Below, one piece after another: positions 36,436-44,653 of a stretch of DNA of 64,000 nt. The notes under the pieces were generated by a model. It had not been told where the DNA came from. It was given only the letters and a program-made list of their open reading frames with translations, and searched no databases. Every line of letters begins with the position of its first letter. Position 1 is the stretch's first letter. This stretch comes from Desulfovibrio sp. JY (GTDB taxonomy: Bacteria > Desulfobacterota > Desulfovibrionia > Desulfovibrionales > Desulfovibrionaceae). Location of the stretch: NCBI GenBank assembly GCA_021730285.1, contig CP082962.1, positions 1,798,001 through 1,862,000 on the forward strand. Direction: 5' to 3'. The position numbers were made by a program, and so were the translations under genes.

Positions 36436-36519
36436 GGCCGGGGGGCGGGGTGTGGCGGCCGCGTGCGGCGCATATTTGAAGAATACGCCTTCGCGCCCGC
36501 TCCACCCCGCCCCCCGGCC
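36436..36519. repeat. Large inverted repeat with 50-base loop
   Basis: GGCCGGGGGGCGGGGTG at 36436-36452 pairs perfectly with CACCCCGCCCCCCGGCC at 36503-36519. It lies upstream of the fibre-unit start codon and could form a stable RNA stem or cruciform. Confidence 0.6.
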
Positions 36520-36531
36520 CAGGCCACAAGT

Positions 36532-36643
36532 CCCATGATCGGGAGCGGTTCCCGGCCTGGTCACCTTCCACTGACACTGGCCCTCCGCCCCATGTTCGGG
36601 AGCGATTTCCGGCCGGATCACCTCTCACCGGCAATCGGCCTTG
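36532..36643. repeat. Two imperfect 56-base direct repeats
   Basis: Unit 1 begins at 36532 and unit 2 at 36588. Both begin CCCATG(A/T)TCGGGAGCG and continue with C(C/G)GGCC(T/G)G(G/A)TCACCT. Divergence grows toward the end of each unit. They may be paired protein-binding sites. Confidence 0.5.
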
Positions 36644-36833
36644 CAATCCACGCCTCGAAGCAATCCTTGTCCGGTCATCACGGGCGCGAAGACGAGACTT
36701 CCCGCGCATACGGGTGGACAGCGGCTTGGGTCTCTCGTTTTGTCCCTCCCGGTCGGGAGCCCTATGGCTTCTCTCCGACTTCGAGGCCGTGAAGTTATGG
36801 AATCTCCTCTGAAAGTTTTTGAGGGTAGGGGGT

Positions 36834-36875
36834 CCGGGGGGAGGGAACTTTTTTCAAAAAGTTCCCTCCCCCCGG
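36834..36875. terminator. 20-base-arm hairpin after the head unit (repeat family copy A)
   Basis: CCGGGGGGAGGGAACTTTTT pairs perfectly with its complement across a two-base TC loop. It begins 17 bases after the last head-unit gene on the minus strand, so it probably ends that transcript. Its flank (GAAAGTTTTTGAGGG, GGGGGTCCGGGGGG) resembles the elements at 52.4 and 57.1 kb. Confidence 0.75.
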
Positions 36876-36892
36876 TTCCTCCCTCCACCTCC

Positions 36893-37351
36893 CTACGAGG
36901 CCGGCATGGTGACGACGAAGCTGTCGATGGTGGTGGTGGCGCCTGCGGTGATGGCGGTGCTCGACATGTTGAGCTGGGCTCCGGAGGTGGAGACCGAGCC
37001 GTCGAAGCGGGCGTGGCTGGTATCCGATCCGGTGGTCATGTCGTTGGCGTAGAAGCGGAACCAGCCGGCGGTGCCGGTGGACGCGGCCGCGCCGGACCAG
37101 ACTTCGGAGGAGGCCTTGGCGCAGGAGCCGCCGGAGGGGGCGGCGAAGTTGAGGCCGTTTGTGGCCGTGCCGGCGGTGAAGGTTCCGGAGGAGACGGTGA
37201 TCTCCAGGAGAGGGGAAACGCTTTCGCCGTCGTCGGCGCTGGAGGGCTGCACGCCCGGGAAGATGCGGATCACGCCGTTTTGCATGATGGTCTTGAAACC
37301 TTCGGTGCCGAGCAGCTTGTTGCGAAGACCGGTGGAGAGACGCAGGGCCAT
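36893..37351 (-). CDS. Virion structural protein, beta-rich
   Basis: The 152-residue protein follows AAGGAGCGCCACCT. It starts MALRLSTGLRNKLLG then TIMQNGVIRIFPGVQP, a beginning found in small tail or head-associated phage proteins. The rest is Ser/Thr/Gly/Ala-rich beta structure (ITVSSGTFTAGTATNG, TTTIDSFVVTMPAS). It is the last gene of the head unit and is followed by a strong hairpin. Confidence 0.65.
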   Translation of the reverse strand: MALRLSTGLRNKLLGTEGFKTIMQNGVIRIFPGVQPSSADDGESVSPLLEITVSSGTFTAGTATNGLNFAAPSGGSCAKASSEVWSGAAASTGTAGWFRFYANDMTTGSDTSHARFDGSVSTSGAQLNMSSTAITAGATTTIDSFVVTMPAS

Positions 37352-37375
37352 AGGTGGCGCTCCTTTGTGTTGTTG

Positions 37376-38287
37376 CTAGGCGTTGATGAAGAGGCGGTAG
37401 CGGCGGTTTGTGGCCACGGCGCAGGCCTTGCCCGGCGGGATGGCGGCCGCGGCCAGGCGCGTGACCCGGCCGTCGGCGTCGCCCCGGTAGACGCCGTCCG
37501 TCCCGGCCCAAAGGGCCGCGTCGCCGGAGAGCGTCTGCCCGGCCACGGTTTCGTTGTGGCCGGATTCCAGGGCGACGTCGCTGCCGGGCAGGGGCGGCGT
37601 GGGGCAGACCCGCTTGAAGAACATGGCCTTTTTCGGGTCGTGCCCGGCGGCGAAAGCCACGCCGGCGTCGTCGCCGATGTAGAGCCCGCCGCCGACGGCG
37701 CGCAGGAACCGCACATGGCCGGTGGCCGGGGGCAGGAATCCGGCCGCGCCGTCCACCCAGTCGAAGAGTCCGGCTCCTTCGGTAAAGCGCACCAGATTGC
37801 CGGAGGCGATCCAGATGCGGCCGGCAAAGTGGGCCAGATGCTCGCCGGGCGGCGGCGGGACGAAGCGGCCGGAGCGGTCCGGGCCGGGATAGGTCCCCCC
37901 GCCCCAGGGCAGGGCTGTGCCGTCGCGGAGGCGGCCGGTTTCGAAGCCGTTGGTGAAGTAGACCGTGTCGCCGACGACGAGGAAGACGACGCGGCCTTCG
38001 GGGGTGAGGCCGCCGCGCAAAAGGCGTGGCTCGCCCTGGCCCGGGATCAGCCAGATGCCGCCGTCGCGCGCGCCGTAGAGGTTCGCGCCGTCGGAGAAAA
38101 GCGTCGCGAACCCCGCTTCCCCGATGGCCGCGTAGCCTGGACGGCGGCGGATGCGGCCGGCGGCGACCTCGACGTTGACGGCCCGGGCCAGTTCGAAGCG
38201 GCCGGTGTCCGGTTCGCAGACCAGGGACAAGGGCGAGCCCGACTGGCCAAGGCCCAGGCAACGGGTGAGCCGCATGTCCTTGCTCAC
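37376..38287 (-). CDS. Predicted propeller-like virion protein
   Basis: The 303-residue protein has a GTG start overlapping the previous stop (GTGA). It contains repeated short strands with Gly-Asp turns (ATLFSDGANLYGARDGGIWL, VVFLVVGDTVYFTNGFETG, GGGLYIGDDAGVAFAAG, AALWAGTDGVYRGDADGRV) that suggest a beta-propeller. Short-tailed phages often encode a propeller-like stabilisation or tail-tube protein at this map position, just after the adaptor, so that role is plausible. Confidence 0.6.
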   Translation of the reverse strand: MSKDMRLTRCLGLGQSGSPLSLVCEPDTGRFELARAVNVEVAAGRIRRRPGYAAIGEAGFATLFSDGANLYGARDGGIWLIPGQGEPRLLRGGLTPEGRVVFLVVGDTVYFTNGFETGRLRDGTALPWGGGTYPGPDRSGRFVPPPPGEHLAHFAGRIWIASGNLVRFTEGAGLFDWVDGAAGFLPPATGHVRFLRAVGGGLYIGDDAGVAFAAGHDPKKAMFFKRVCPTPPLPGSDVALESGHNETVAGQTLSGDAALWAGTDGVYRGDADGRVTRLAAAAIPPGKACAVATNRRYRLFINA

Positions 38288-39018
38288 GGCCAATCCTCCC
38301 CGAAGACCGGCAGACCGCCGTCCCAGGGGCCGGGAATATCGGCCGGCTCGTCCTGGATGACGGCCGGGCCGGTCAGGGCGACCAGTTCCGCCAGGGCCGC
38401 CTCGAAGCGCCGGGCATAGGCCGTGGCCTGGGGCTTTTTGCCGTCGGCCCCTTCCTCCAGGCGTTCGAAGATCTCCCGGCAGGCGAAGCTGACCAGAAGC
38501 GGTCCGGCCAGATGCGGCGGGAGACAATCCGGCTTGTCGGACAGGGCGACCAGTGGATCGGGCAGGCGGTAGTAGCCGACGGTCAGCTCCGCGTCGGCGG
38601 TCGGCGCGGGCCGGGCGTAGAGTCTTCCGGCTCCGGCGGCCACGCAGCGGATGTGCCCGTGCGCGCCGAAGCGGATCTCCCGCCGAAGCGAAGCCAGGTC
38701 CGGCGCCACCCGGACCCGGCCACGCCCGGGGAGGAGGAAGGCATAAACGGGACCGTGCTGCATATCCGCCGGCAGCGCGGCATGCCCCTGTCCCGCCGGG
38801 AAGGGGAGTTGCGCCTCGGCGGCGAGCCCCGGCAGACGGGCGGCTGCGGCGGCGGCCATAAGCCCGCGCCCGAGTGCCCGCAGGATTTCGCTCTCGCCGA
38901 CCGCCGGATCACCGACGATGCTGGCCACCTCGGCCATAAGCCCGGCCACGGTGTCGGGGCAGGCGTTTTTTTGTGCTTCGGCCGCGGCCCGGGGCAGGGA
39001 GAGTTGCGCTTGCGCCAT
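38284..39018 (-). CDS. Head-tail adaptor-like protein
   Basis: The 244-residue, mostly helical protein has GGAGG five bases before ATG 39018. Features common to phage adaptors include an N-terminal helical bundle (AGLMAEVASIVGDPAVGESEILRALGRGL), a beta section with AELTVGYYRLPDPLVALSD, and a closing helix YARRFEAALAELVALTG. Its position after the capsid and decoration genes supports a portal-ring adaptor. The exact family is not certain. Confidence 0.6.
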   Translation of the reverse strand: MAQAQLSLPRAAAEAQKNACPDTVAGLMAEVASIVGDPAVGESEILRALGRGLMAAAAAARLPGLAAEAQLPFPAGQGHAALPADMQHGPVYAFLLPGRGRVRVAPDLASLRREIRFGAHGHIRCVAAGAGRLYARPAPTADAELTVGYYRLPDPLVALSDKPDCLPPHLAGPLLVSFACREIFERLEEGADGKKPQATAYARRFEAALAELVALTGPAVIQDEPADIPGPWDGGLPVFGEDWP

Positions 39019-39052
39019 CACATCCTCCAGAGTCGTCTCTTGCGCGCGGGGG

Positions 39053-39772
39053 CTAGTCCAGGGTCAGAAAGCAGGGCTGGCACAGCCCGGCGGTGAAGGC
39101 CGCGCCAAAGGCCACGCCGGCCACGGGCTGGTCGGTGTCCAGGGTGGCGTTCATGGCGGTGAGGCTGCCGGCCGTGGCCCCGGGCACCAGCATGCTGCCC
39201 ACTTCGGCCGTGCCGCCGGCCAGGCAGCAGCCCACGCCGCCGGTCTGGGCGAAGTAGTAGTGCCCGGCCGGAACGTCGCAGGGCGTGACCCCCGCCGGCA
39301 GGTTCTCCTCGGTGGCCGAGGCCGTGACCCCGGCCCAGGGCGAAGGCACGAGGGACACCTTGGATGCGGCGGTGAGCGCGCCGCGCACGGGCTCGGCCAG
39401 GGTGAGGATCACCGTGCCCGAGGCGGGGCAGGCGGTGTTGGAGAGGATGCGGTACTGCCGGCCCTGGCCGGAGGCGTCGGCTACCTGGAGGAAGCCGTCC
39501 TCGTAGGCGTTTTCAGCCACGGCCGCCGTCCCCACGGTCAGGGAGACGACCCGGTCGCCGACGGCGGCTTCGGTTGCGGCAAGGTTTTGGTGGGCGGCCA
39601 CGGCGGCCGGGGCCATGCCGAGGCTGCCGGCGGCCAGGGCCGACGCGCCGGCCTTGGCGTAGCGGAATTTGCGGCCGTCGGCGGTGATGCGCAGCGCGCC
39701 GACGGTCTCGCGCTTGGCCGGCGAGGTCTCGGCCACGTCCTGGGTGAAGGAGAGCTTCATGGGTTGGGCCAT
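39053..39772 (-). CDS. Probable capsid decoration protein
   Basis: The 239-residue protein lies directly after the major capsid gene, where decoration or head-fibre proteins usually sit. It starts after AGGAGG with the ATG at 39772. Residues 1-60 (MKLSFTQDVAETSPAKRETVGALRI; DGRKFRYAKAGASALAAGS) are typical of such proteins; the remainder is a compact beta domain (DRVVSLTVGTAAVAENAY, GTVILTLAEPVRGALTAAS). It has five cysteines in its second half, unusual for a capsid protein. Confidence 0.65.
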   Translation of the reverse strand: MAQPMKLSFTQDVAETSPAKRETVGALRITADGRKFRYAKAGASALAAGSLGMAPAAVAAHQNLAATEAAVGDRVVSLTVGTAAVAENAYEDGFLQVADASGQGRQYRILSNTACPASGTVILTLAEPVRGALTAASKVSLVPSPWAGVTASATEENLPAGVTPCDVPAGHYYFAQTGGVGCCLAGGTAEVGSMLVPGATAGSLTAMNATLDTDQPVAGVAFGAAFTAGLCQPCFLTLD

Positions 39773-39804
39773 CATTTCCTCCTGAAGAATTGGGGTGCGG
39801 GCGC

Positions 39805-40776
39805 CTAGGACAGGTTGGAGTGGCAGGCGTGGGCCTTGCGGTTGGAACAGATCAGGTTGCCGTGCCAGAGGATCTTCATGGAGCGCCCGGCCGGGCCGGC
39901 CAGGTCGACCCAGGGCTGGCGGGCGAAAAAGCCGTTCTGGTGGATGGCGAAGCCGAGGTAGTTGGTGTTGACGGCGAAACAGTGTCCGGCCGGACAGTAG
40001 TCGTCGGCGGCCAGGACCATGCCCTCGTAGACGAGGTGGGCGAAGCCGGCGCTGGCCACGCCGTCGTCGGTGACGAAGCGCTGCTGCACCTGGAGGATGC
40101 GGGAAACCTTGTTGTAGAGCGACTCGGTGGTCACGGCCACGTTGGGCTTGCCGTCGCGGCCGTCGGAGACCTTGGCCGCGCTGCGCAGTTCCTGGAGCGC
40201 TTCGAGGCTCATGGCCTCGGCCGCGTCGTTGGTCACGCCCTTCCACGGGGTGGTGCCGTCGGCGGCCACGAGGTCGGCTTCGGCGATGCCGCCGTAGGCC
40301 TTGTCCGCGTCGGTGCTGGTCAGCGCCCGCAGGCCCGTCAGCGTCGGAGCCTCGTCGCCGGCGGCGGAATAGAGCGTCGAGGCCAGCCAACTGGAGCAGG
40401 TGCGCTGGGCGGTCTCGATTTTCTGGGTCACGAACTGCACGGCCGCGTAGTCGCCGCTGGCCGCCACCTCGTCGGTCAGATAGACCGTGGCGTTGCCGTA
40501 GGCGTGCTTCCAGTGGAAGGCGGCGGCGTTGACCGACACCCGGTCGTCGCTGGAAAGGGTGTCGGAGCGGGTGAAAAATCCGCCCTCGGCGTCGGAGTAG
40601 TTGAGCGGCACGCGGATTTTTTCGCCCCCGGCCGGCCGCTCGAAGAGCCCCGCCTGCCTATTCATGAGCAGGTCGAGGAGGAAGGAATTGCGGAAGTAGA
40701 TGTCCACGGCCCGACCGCCGGCGGCCGCGAAATAGTCGCTGGTGATGGCTTCGATTTCGGTCATGGAAAGCGACAT
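39805..40776 (-). CDS. Major capsid protein
   Basis: The 323-residue protein fits an HK97-fold coat protein as found in short-tailed phages: N-terminal helix TEIEAITSDYFAAAGGRAVD, E-loop region GGEKIRVPLNYSDAEGGFF, spine helix and strands AVTTESLYNKVSRILQVQQ, and a C-terminal beta segment ending ILWHGNLICSNRKAHACHSNL. GGGAGG precedes the ATG. The gene lies between a scaffold-like gene and a decoration gene, the classical order. No N-terminal protease prosequence is evident, so maturation by cleavage is not expected. Confidence 0.8.
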   Translation of the reverse strand: MSLSMTEIEAITSDYFAAAGGRAVDIYFRNSFLLDLLMNRQAGLFERPAGGEKIRVPLNYSDAEGGFFTRSDTLSSDDRVSVNAAAFHWKHAYGNATVYLTDEVAASGDYAAVQFVTQKIETAQRTCSSWLASTLYSAAGDEAPTLTGLRALTSTDADKAYGGIAEADLVAADGTTPWKGVTNDAAEAMSLEALQELRSAAKVSDGRDGKPNVAVTTESLYNKVSRILQVQQRFVTDDGVASAGFAHLVYEGMVLAADDYCPAGHCFAVNTNYLGFAIHQNGFFARQPWVDLAGPAGRSMKILWHGNLICSNRKAHACHSNLS

Positions 40777-40797
40777 GAGGCGTCCTCCCTGGTTGGG

Positions 40798-41346
40798 TTA
40801 GATGTCGCCGGACTGGCGACGGGCTAAAAGGCGGGCGGCCAGCACGGCGTTGATGCCGCCGAACTTTTCGGGCGCGGCCAGATCGGGGTCGGTCCCTTCG
40901 CCGCGACCGGCTCCGGACGGGGTGCGGTTTAGGGTTCGGGCCAGGCGCTTGGTCCGGATGCGCTCCAGGGCCTTGGCCTCGGCCTGGGCGGTCGCTTCCT
41001 GGCGGGTCTTTTCCAGGTCGGCTTCGTGGGCCTGGCCTTCGGTTTCGAGCCTGGCGGCGAAGTAGGCGCCCACGTCGTCCAGCAGCGGATTGGCGCGTTT
41101 CCGGGCCTCCAACGCGCCGGAGGCGGCCAGTTCCCGGTAATCCGGATGCTCGGCCACGAAGCGGGCCATGAGCGTGTCGCGCTCGTCCTGGCGGCGCTTG
41201 TCCTCCAGGGCGTCGAGGCGCGAGGCGAGCAGCGCTTCGAGGCGGTTTTCCAGGGCCGAGAGAAACGACTGCGGGTCGGCGGCAGACGCGTCGGCGGTTG
41301 GCGCGACCGGGGGCGTCTGCGGCAAGGTGCGGGGTTCGGCGTCCAT
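40798..41346 (-). CDS. Scaffolding protein
   Basis: The 182-residue protein is highly charged and almost entirely helical in the middle (FLSALENRLEALLASRLDALEDKRR, EADLEKTRQEATAQAEAKALER), with a Pro/Ala-rich start and a basic C-terminal region (RTKRLARTLNRTPSG). That composition and the position just before the major capsid gene are typical of phage scaffolds. AAGGGGAGAT precedes the ATG. Confidence 0.75.
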   Translation of the reverse strand: MDAEPRTLPQTPPVAPTADASAADPQSFLSALENRLEALLASRLDALEDKRRQDERDTLMARFVAEHPDYRELAASGALEARKRANPLLDDVGAYFAARLETEGQAHEADLEKTRQEATAQAEAKALERIRTKRLARTLNRTPSGAGRGEGTDPDLAAPEKFGGINAVLAARLLARRQSGDI

Positions 41347-41417
41347 ATCTCCCCTTGCGGGTTAAAGGGTTGTCGGGAGCCGGCCGAAGCCGGGCCGTCG
41401 GCGTATGGAAGCGGCCG

Positions 41418-41780
41418 CTAGAGGCCGTTTCTGGCGATGAAGCGTTCCCTGACTTCCCGGCGCACCACGTCGTTTCGGGCCGCAGGATGACGGAATTCGC
41501 CTTCCTCCATGGGGCGGATCTTTTCGCCGCGCAGAAAAAGCCGGTAGTTGGCGCGGCTGGGGTCGGCCAGAAAGGCACGCACATGGGGGCTTGGCGAGTC
41601 CTTGTCCACGACGTCGGTCACCGAATCGAGCCAGTCGGCGTCGGCGCGGTAGGCCCGGCCCACGGACACGAGCCGTGTCGCCGCGCCGCCGCAGACGCAC
41701 ACCCCCTCACCCGCATCCATGGGGGCCATGGCTTCAAAGACCCTGCCGCACACCCGGCAGCGGAAGTCATACAGCGGCAT
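41418..41780 (-). CDS. FmdB-type zinc-ribbon protein
   Basis: The 120-residue protein has an N-terminal zinc ribbon, MPLYDFRCRVCGRVFE followed by GVCVCGGAA, matching the FmdB regulatory-protein pattern. The second half is helical and charged (HVRAFLADPSRANYRLFLRG, HPAARNDVVRREVRERF) and may contact other virion or packaging proteins. It starts inside the end of the portal gene (14-base overlap) after GGAGG, which supports co-translation. Confidence 0.75.
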   Translation of the reverse strand: MPLYDFRCRVCGRVFEAMAPMDAGEGVCVCGGAATRLVSVGRAYRADADWLDSVTDVVDKDSPSPHVRAFLADPSRANYRLFLRGEKIRPMEEGEFRHPAARNDVVRREVRERFIARNGL

Positions 41781-43569
41781 GTCCACCCTCCTTCCCGGCC
41801 TTTCCGGTAAAGAGGGCCCGGGGGGAATTAGTCCCCCCGGTGGTGGGGGCCAGGGGTGGCAAATCCTCCCCTGGGTCTTCCCTCCGCTCCATCCTCTCCA
41901 ACACGCCGGCGCGGCTGGACCAGTCGAGCTTTTCGAGCAGGTCGCGGCGGTCGATGGCCCCCATCTGGTAGAGGGCCAGGGCTTCCTCGCGCTGTTGGAC
42001 GCGGGAGACGGGCATGGTGGAGCCGGAGACGACGGTCAGGCGGGCCGGGATGCGGCATTTGGCCCCGTGGATGGGGGCGGCCATGGCGCGACCGTTTTCG
42101 GTGAAGCTGATCCAGCGTTCCTCGGTGTACCAATTCTGCATGTGGCTTAAAAACATGCGGCCGCGTTCGCGGATCAGCCGGGAGTAGTTGCGGATCTTGC
42201 CGCGCAGGAGCGTGGCCGCCTGTTCGATCAGGGCGGCGATGGCCTTGTAGGCGATGACGGGATGGTCGGGGGCCGTGGCGCGCTCGATCTCGCCGATGCC
42301 GGAAATCTGGCTGAACAGTTCCCGGTAGATGCCGAGCACCGACTCGATGTCCTTGGTGTTGTTGGTGAATTCCAGGTAGCGGATGCCCTGGGCGGCGGCC
42401 ATGGAGGCCGGGTTGACGATGCCCTGGCGGTTGGTGAAGGCGGCGTTGGCTACGCCCGAGTCGCGGGGGTTGATGATTTTGGGCCGGGCGCAGCGGTCCT
42501 TGTGGTAGGTGAGCTGGGACAGGCACTTGTTGACTTCGAGCTGGAGCTCGGCGAGCTGCTCGAAATCCGATGCGCCCCAGAGGCTGGCCGGATCGGTCAG
42601 CGAATTGGCCAGGGTGAAGGGAAAGCGGTCGTACAGGTAGCTGGCCATGGCCTCGGCTTCCGGCAGATCCGGGTTGACCGAAGGGTTGCCCTGGTCGGAC
42701 AGCACCACCGCGCCGGCCCCGGCCACGGTGACGCAGCGAATAAACCCGGGATAGCGCGGCGCGTCGCCGTCCATGGTGTAGTCGCGCACCCAGCATTCGC
42801 ACACCAGGGTCGCGTCGTCGCTGGGGCCGTCGCCGCCGCTTGCGCCGACGATGGCCCGCACCACCTCGCCGAAGCGGCCGAAAAGCCCCTGGCGCGAGCC
42901 GTCGCCCGTGATCGCCTCGCGGCGGCCGTCGCCGAGCTGGGCCAGAAGGGCTGCGTCGCTGGTCAGCTTGTCCGCCGCCTTGGGCCAGCGGCGTCTGGCT
43001 TCGCGCAGGCTCATGGGGGTGAAGTGGAGCACGGCCTCGGCGTCCTGGATGTCCAGGCAGGAGGTGGGGTAGACGCCGAAGGCGAAGGGGTCGACCACCA
43101 CGGTGCGGACCTCGCCGAGGCCGTATTCCAGGTCCGGGTCGAACACGACCTTTTCCACGGCCACGCCGTAGGTCTCGCCGTTTATGACCGAACGCTCGAA
43201 GATGGCCTGCTGTTCCTGCTCGGTCCACCACCAGGCGGCGGCGCGCTCGAGGGCCCGAAAAAGCTCCTCGTCGCCGGCCGGCCCCACCCGGTTGACGTTG
43301 AAGGTGGGGTTGTTGTCGGTGAGCATGTTGACGGTGCGCTGGCGGTGCAGGTGGAGCAGGTTGGCGCTGACCAGCGGCACCCCGGGATGGACGCCGCCCC
43401 GCCAGGCCCGGTTGCGGCCCAGCCGGTAGTTGCTGGTCCATTTGTCGGCCAGGCCCAGCCGGACCTTGTCCGTGACCACGGCGTGGAGCAGCTCGAAGAC
43501 GCGCCGGCCGACCAGCTCCGGCCGATCGACCGGGGGCAGCAGCTCGTGGGCATGCGTGGGTTCGGTCAT
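41767..43569 (-). CDS. Portal protein
   Basis: A 600-residue protein with portal features: an N-terminal helical region (ADKWTSNYRLGRNRAWRG, LVSANLLHLHRQRTVNML), a central wing (VVDPFAFGVYPTSCLDIQDAE, SLREARRRWPKAADKL), a stem helix region (FEQLAELQLEVNKCLSQLTYH) and clip/crown segments (FSQISGIGEIERATAPDH, LIEQAATLLRGKIRNYSRLI). The length suits portals of short-tailed phages. Its ATG is fused to the preceding stop (TAATG). In intact phages the terminase genes normally sit just before it; here only a 96-residue zinc protein does. Confidence 0.82.
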   Translation of the reverse strand: MTEPTHAHELLPPVDRPELVGRRVFELLHAVVTDKVRLGLADKWTSNYRLGRNRAWRGGVHPGVPLVSANLLHLHRQRTVNMLTDNNPTFNVNRVGPAGDEELFRALERAAAWWWTEQEQQAIFERSVINGETYGVAVEKVVFDPDLEYGLGEVRTVVVDPFAFGVYPTSCLDIQDAEAVLHFTPMSLREARRRWPKAADKLTSDAALLAQLGDGRREAITGDGSRQGLFGRFGEVVRAIVGASGGDGPSDDATLVCECWVRDYTMDGDAPRYPGFIRCVTVAGAGAVVLSDQGNPSVNPDLPEAEAMASYLYDRFPFTLANSLTDPASLWGASDFEQLAELQLEVNKCLSQLTYHKDRCARPKIINPRDSGVANAAFTNRQGIVNPASMAAAQGIRYLEFTNNTKDIESVLGIYRELFSQISGIGEIERATAPDHPVIAYKAIAALIEQAATLLRGKIRNYSRLIRERGRMFLSHMQNWYTEERWISFTENGRAMAAPIHGAKCRIPARLTVVSGSTMPVSRVQQREEALALYQMGAIDRRDLLEKLDWSSRAGVLERMERREDPGEDLPPLAPTTGGTNSPRALFTGKAGKEGGHAAV

Positions 43570-43859
43570 TATTTGCCTCCCTTGCGGGCGCGTTTCCTGG
43601 CTTCCCGGCGGATGGCGGGCTGCCCGATGGCCAGGGTTCCCTGGTCGGTTTCGAGGCTGTCGCGACCGTCCGGGGCGTAGCCCTGGGGATGGTGGCGGCA
43701 GTAGGGACAGCGGGCGTCGTCAAAGGACGCCTCGGGATCAAAGGGCGGTGGGAAGCCGGGCTCCAGGGGGCCGAACACGGCGCCGGTCAGCGGCGGGGTG
43801 AGGTCGGTGGGGTCAAAGGCGGCGATGGCGGCGTGGCAGAGTCGGCAGCGCAGGATCAT
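43569..43859 (-). CDS. Small zinc-finger protein, first gene of the virion cluster
   Basis: The 96-residue protein follows GGGAGG. It has two Cys pairs, LRCRLCHAAI and ARCPYCRHHP, spaced about 45 residues apart, which could bind one zinc ion, and a basic tail (IRREARKRARKGGK). It could be a DNA-binding remnant of packaging or regulatory function. An earlier in-frame start exists but has no ribosome site. Confidence 0.65.
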   Translation of the reverse strand: MILRCRLCHAAIAAFDPTDLTPPLTGAVFGPLEPGFPPPFDPEASFDDARCPYCRHHPQGYAPDGRDSLETDQGTLAIGQPAIRREARKRARKGGK

Positions 43860-43986
43860 GTTTGGGCCTCCCTTTTGGCGGCGGCTTCCCGTGCCGCCCG
43901 CAACCCCCATCAGTCCATGGGAGCCGGCCCAAAACCAGTCAGTTCGCGTCAATTTTTCGGGGGAGGCCCGTTTGGGGCGGAATCGA

Positions 43987-43998
43987 CTGAGCGCTCAG
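43987..43998. promoter_or_regulatory. Perfect 12-base palindrome upstream of the virion cluster
   Basis: CTGAGCGCTCAG lies in the 271-base divergent region between the virion cluster (leftward) and a small membrane protein (rightward). It is a plausible operator. Nothing else firm was seen in this interval beyond a weak rightward promoter near 44064-44092. Confidence 0.35.
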
Positions 43999-44130
43999 GG
44001 GAGAAATGCGGTTGAAAATGAGAAAAAAATCCCAAGGGCACGGCAGGTTGGGGGCCATTTGCATTGTACCCCGCCGGGCTTTGCGGTAGATTAAGACGCA
44101 ACAAAATTTTTCCCAGGGAAGGAGACGCCT

Positions 44131-44556
44131 ATGCTTGGTACGGAAAAGAAAGTCCGGGCTCTGTACGGCGACGTCATGGGAAGCCAGGCCGACAGCCCGG
44201 CCAGCGAAGCCAAGGAAACCGCCACCTCGGCCCGGGCCGGGCTTTTTGTCGCCCTGCTGGCCGTGATTTTGGCCATTGGGGTCTATGTGGCGCTTAGCGC
44301 CAAATTGTCGTCGGTCGCCGATGTGACGACCCAGATGGCGGCGCTCGACGCCAAGGTGGCGGCGCTTGACGCCAAGGTGGCGACGTTCGACACGTTGCCG
44401 GCCCAGATCCACAAGCAGATGCAGGCCGACCGCCTGGCCGCCTTTGCCGCCGCGGCCCAGGGCATGGCCGCAACCCTTGACACCGACGCCCAGAAAGCCG
44501 CCATGGCCAAGATCGCGGAGGCGGCCAAGGCGCTGCAGGCCGAAGTGGCCAAGTAG
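44131..44556 (+). CDS. Small membrane protein with coiled coil
   Basis: The 141-residue protein has a charged N terminus, one membrane helix (about 36-55, AGLFVALLAVILAIGVYVAL) and a heptad region (MAALDAKVAALDAKVATFD) with an exact repeat, followed by an Ala-rich helix. AAGGAG lies before the ATG. It may anchor a partner at the inner membrane. No family was recognised, and its relation to the adjacent virion cluster is unknown. Confidence 0.7.
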   Translation: MLGTEKKVRALYGDVMGSQADSPASEAKETATSARAGLFVALLAVILAIGVYVALSAKLSSVADVTTQMAALDAKVAALDAKVATFDTLPAQIHKQMQADRLAAFAAAAQGMAATLDTDAQKAAMAKIAEAAKALQAEVAK

Positions 44557-44653
44557 GATCGCGGCACGGTTTCAAACGGCCGCCTGCCCGCAAGGGCGAC
44601 GGCGGCAACGGTTTCTTTGTAAGGAACGCAGCGCTGGTTGCGGGGAGGATGTT

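Larger units (their letters stand above)
36369..36892. other. 524-base non-coding gap inside the virion cluster
   Basis: No credible gene is present. From left to right it holds a 17-base-arm inverted repeat (36436-36452 with 36503-36519), two imperfect 56-base direct repeats (36532-36643) that both begin CCCATG(A/T)TCGGGAGCG, and a strong hairpin near the right end (36834-36875). The gap divides the cluster into a head unit to its right and a fibre unit to its left. Confidence 0.6.
27466..43859 (-). mobile_element. Phage-type virion gene cluster without terminase or integrase
   Basis: Nineteen leftward genes run with little spacing from a zinc-ribbon protein and portal through scaffold, major capsid, decoration and adaptor-like proteins to a series of fibre- or adhesin-like proteins. 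No terminase, prohead protease, tape measure, lysis, repressor, integrase or replication gene is visible, and no direct-repeat attachment sites or tRNA were seen at the edges. Base composition resembles the flanks. Frames are intact and many neighbours overlap at GTGA, ATGA, TGATG or TAATG. The order portal-scaffold-coat-adaptor resembles short-tailed phages. It is either a domesticated particle locus or a truncated prophage. Confidence 0.75.
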
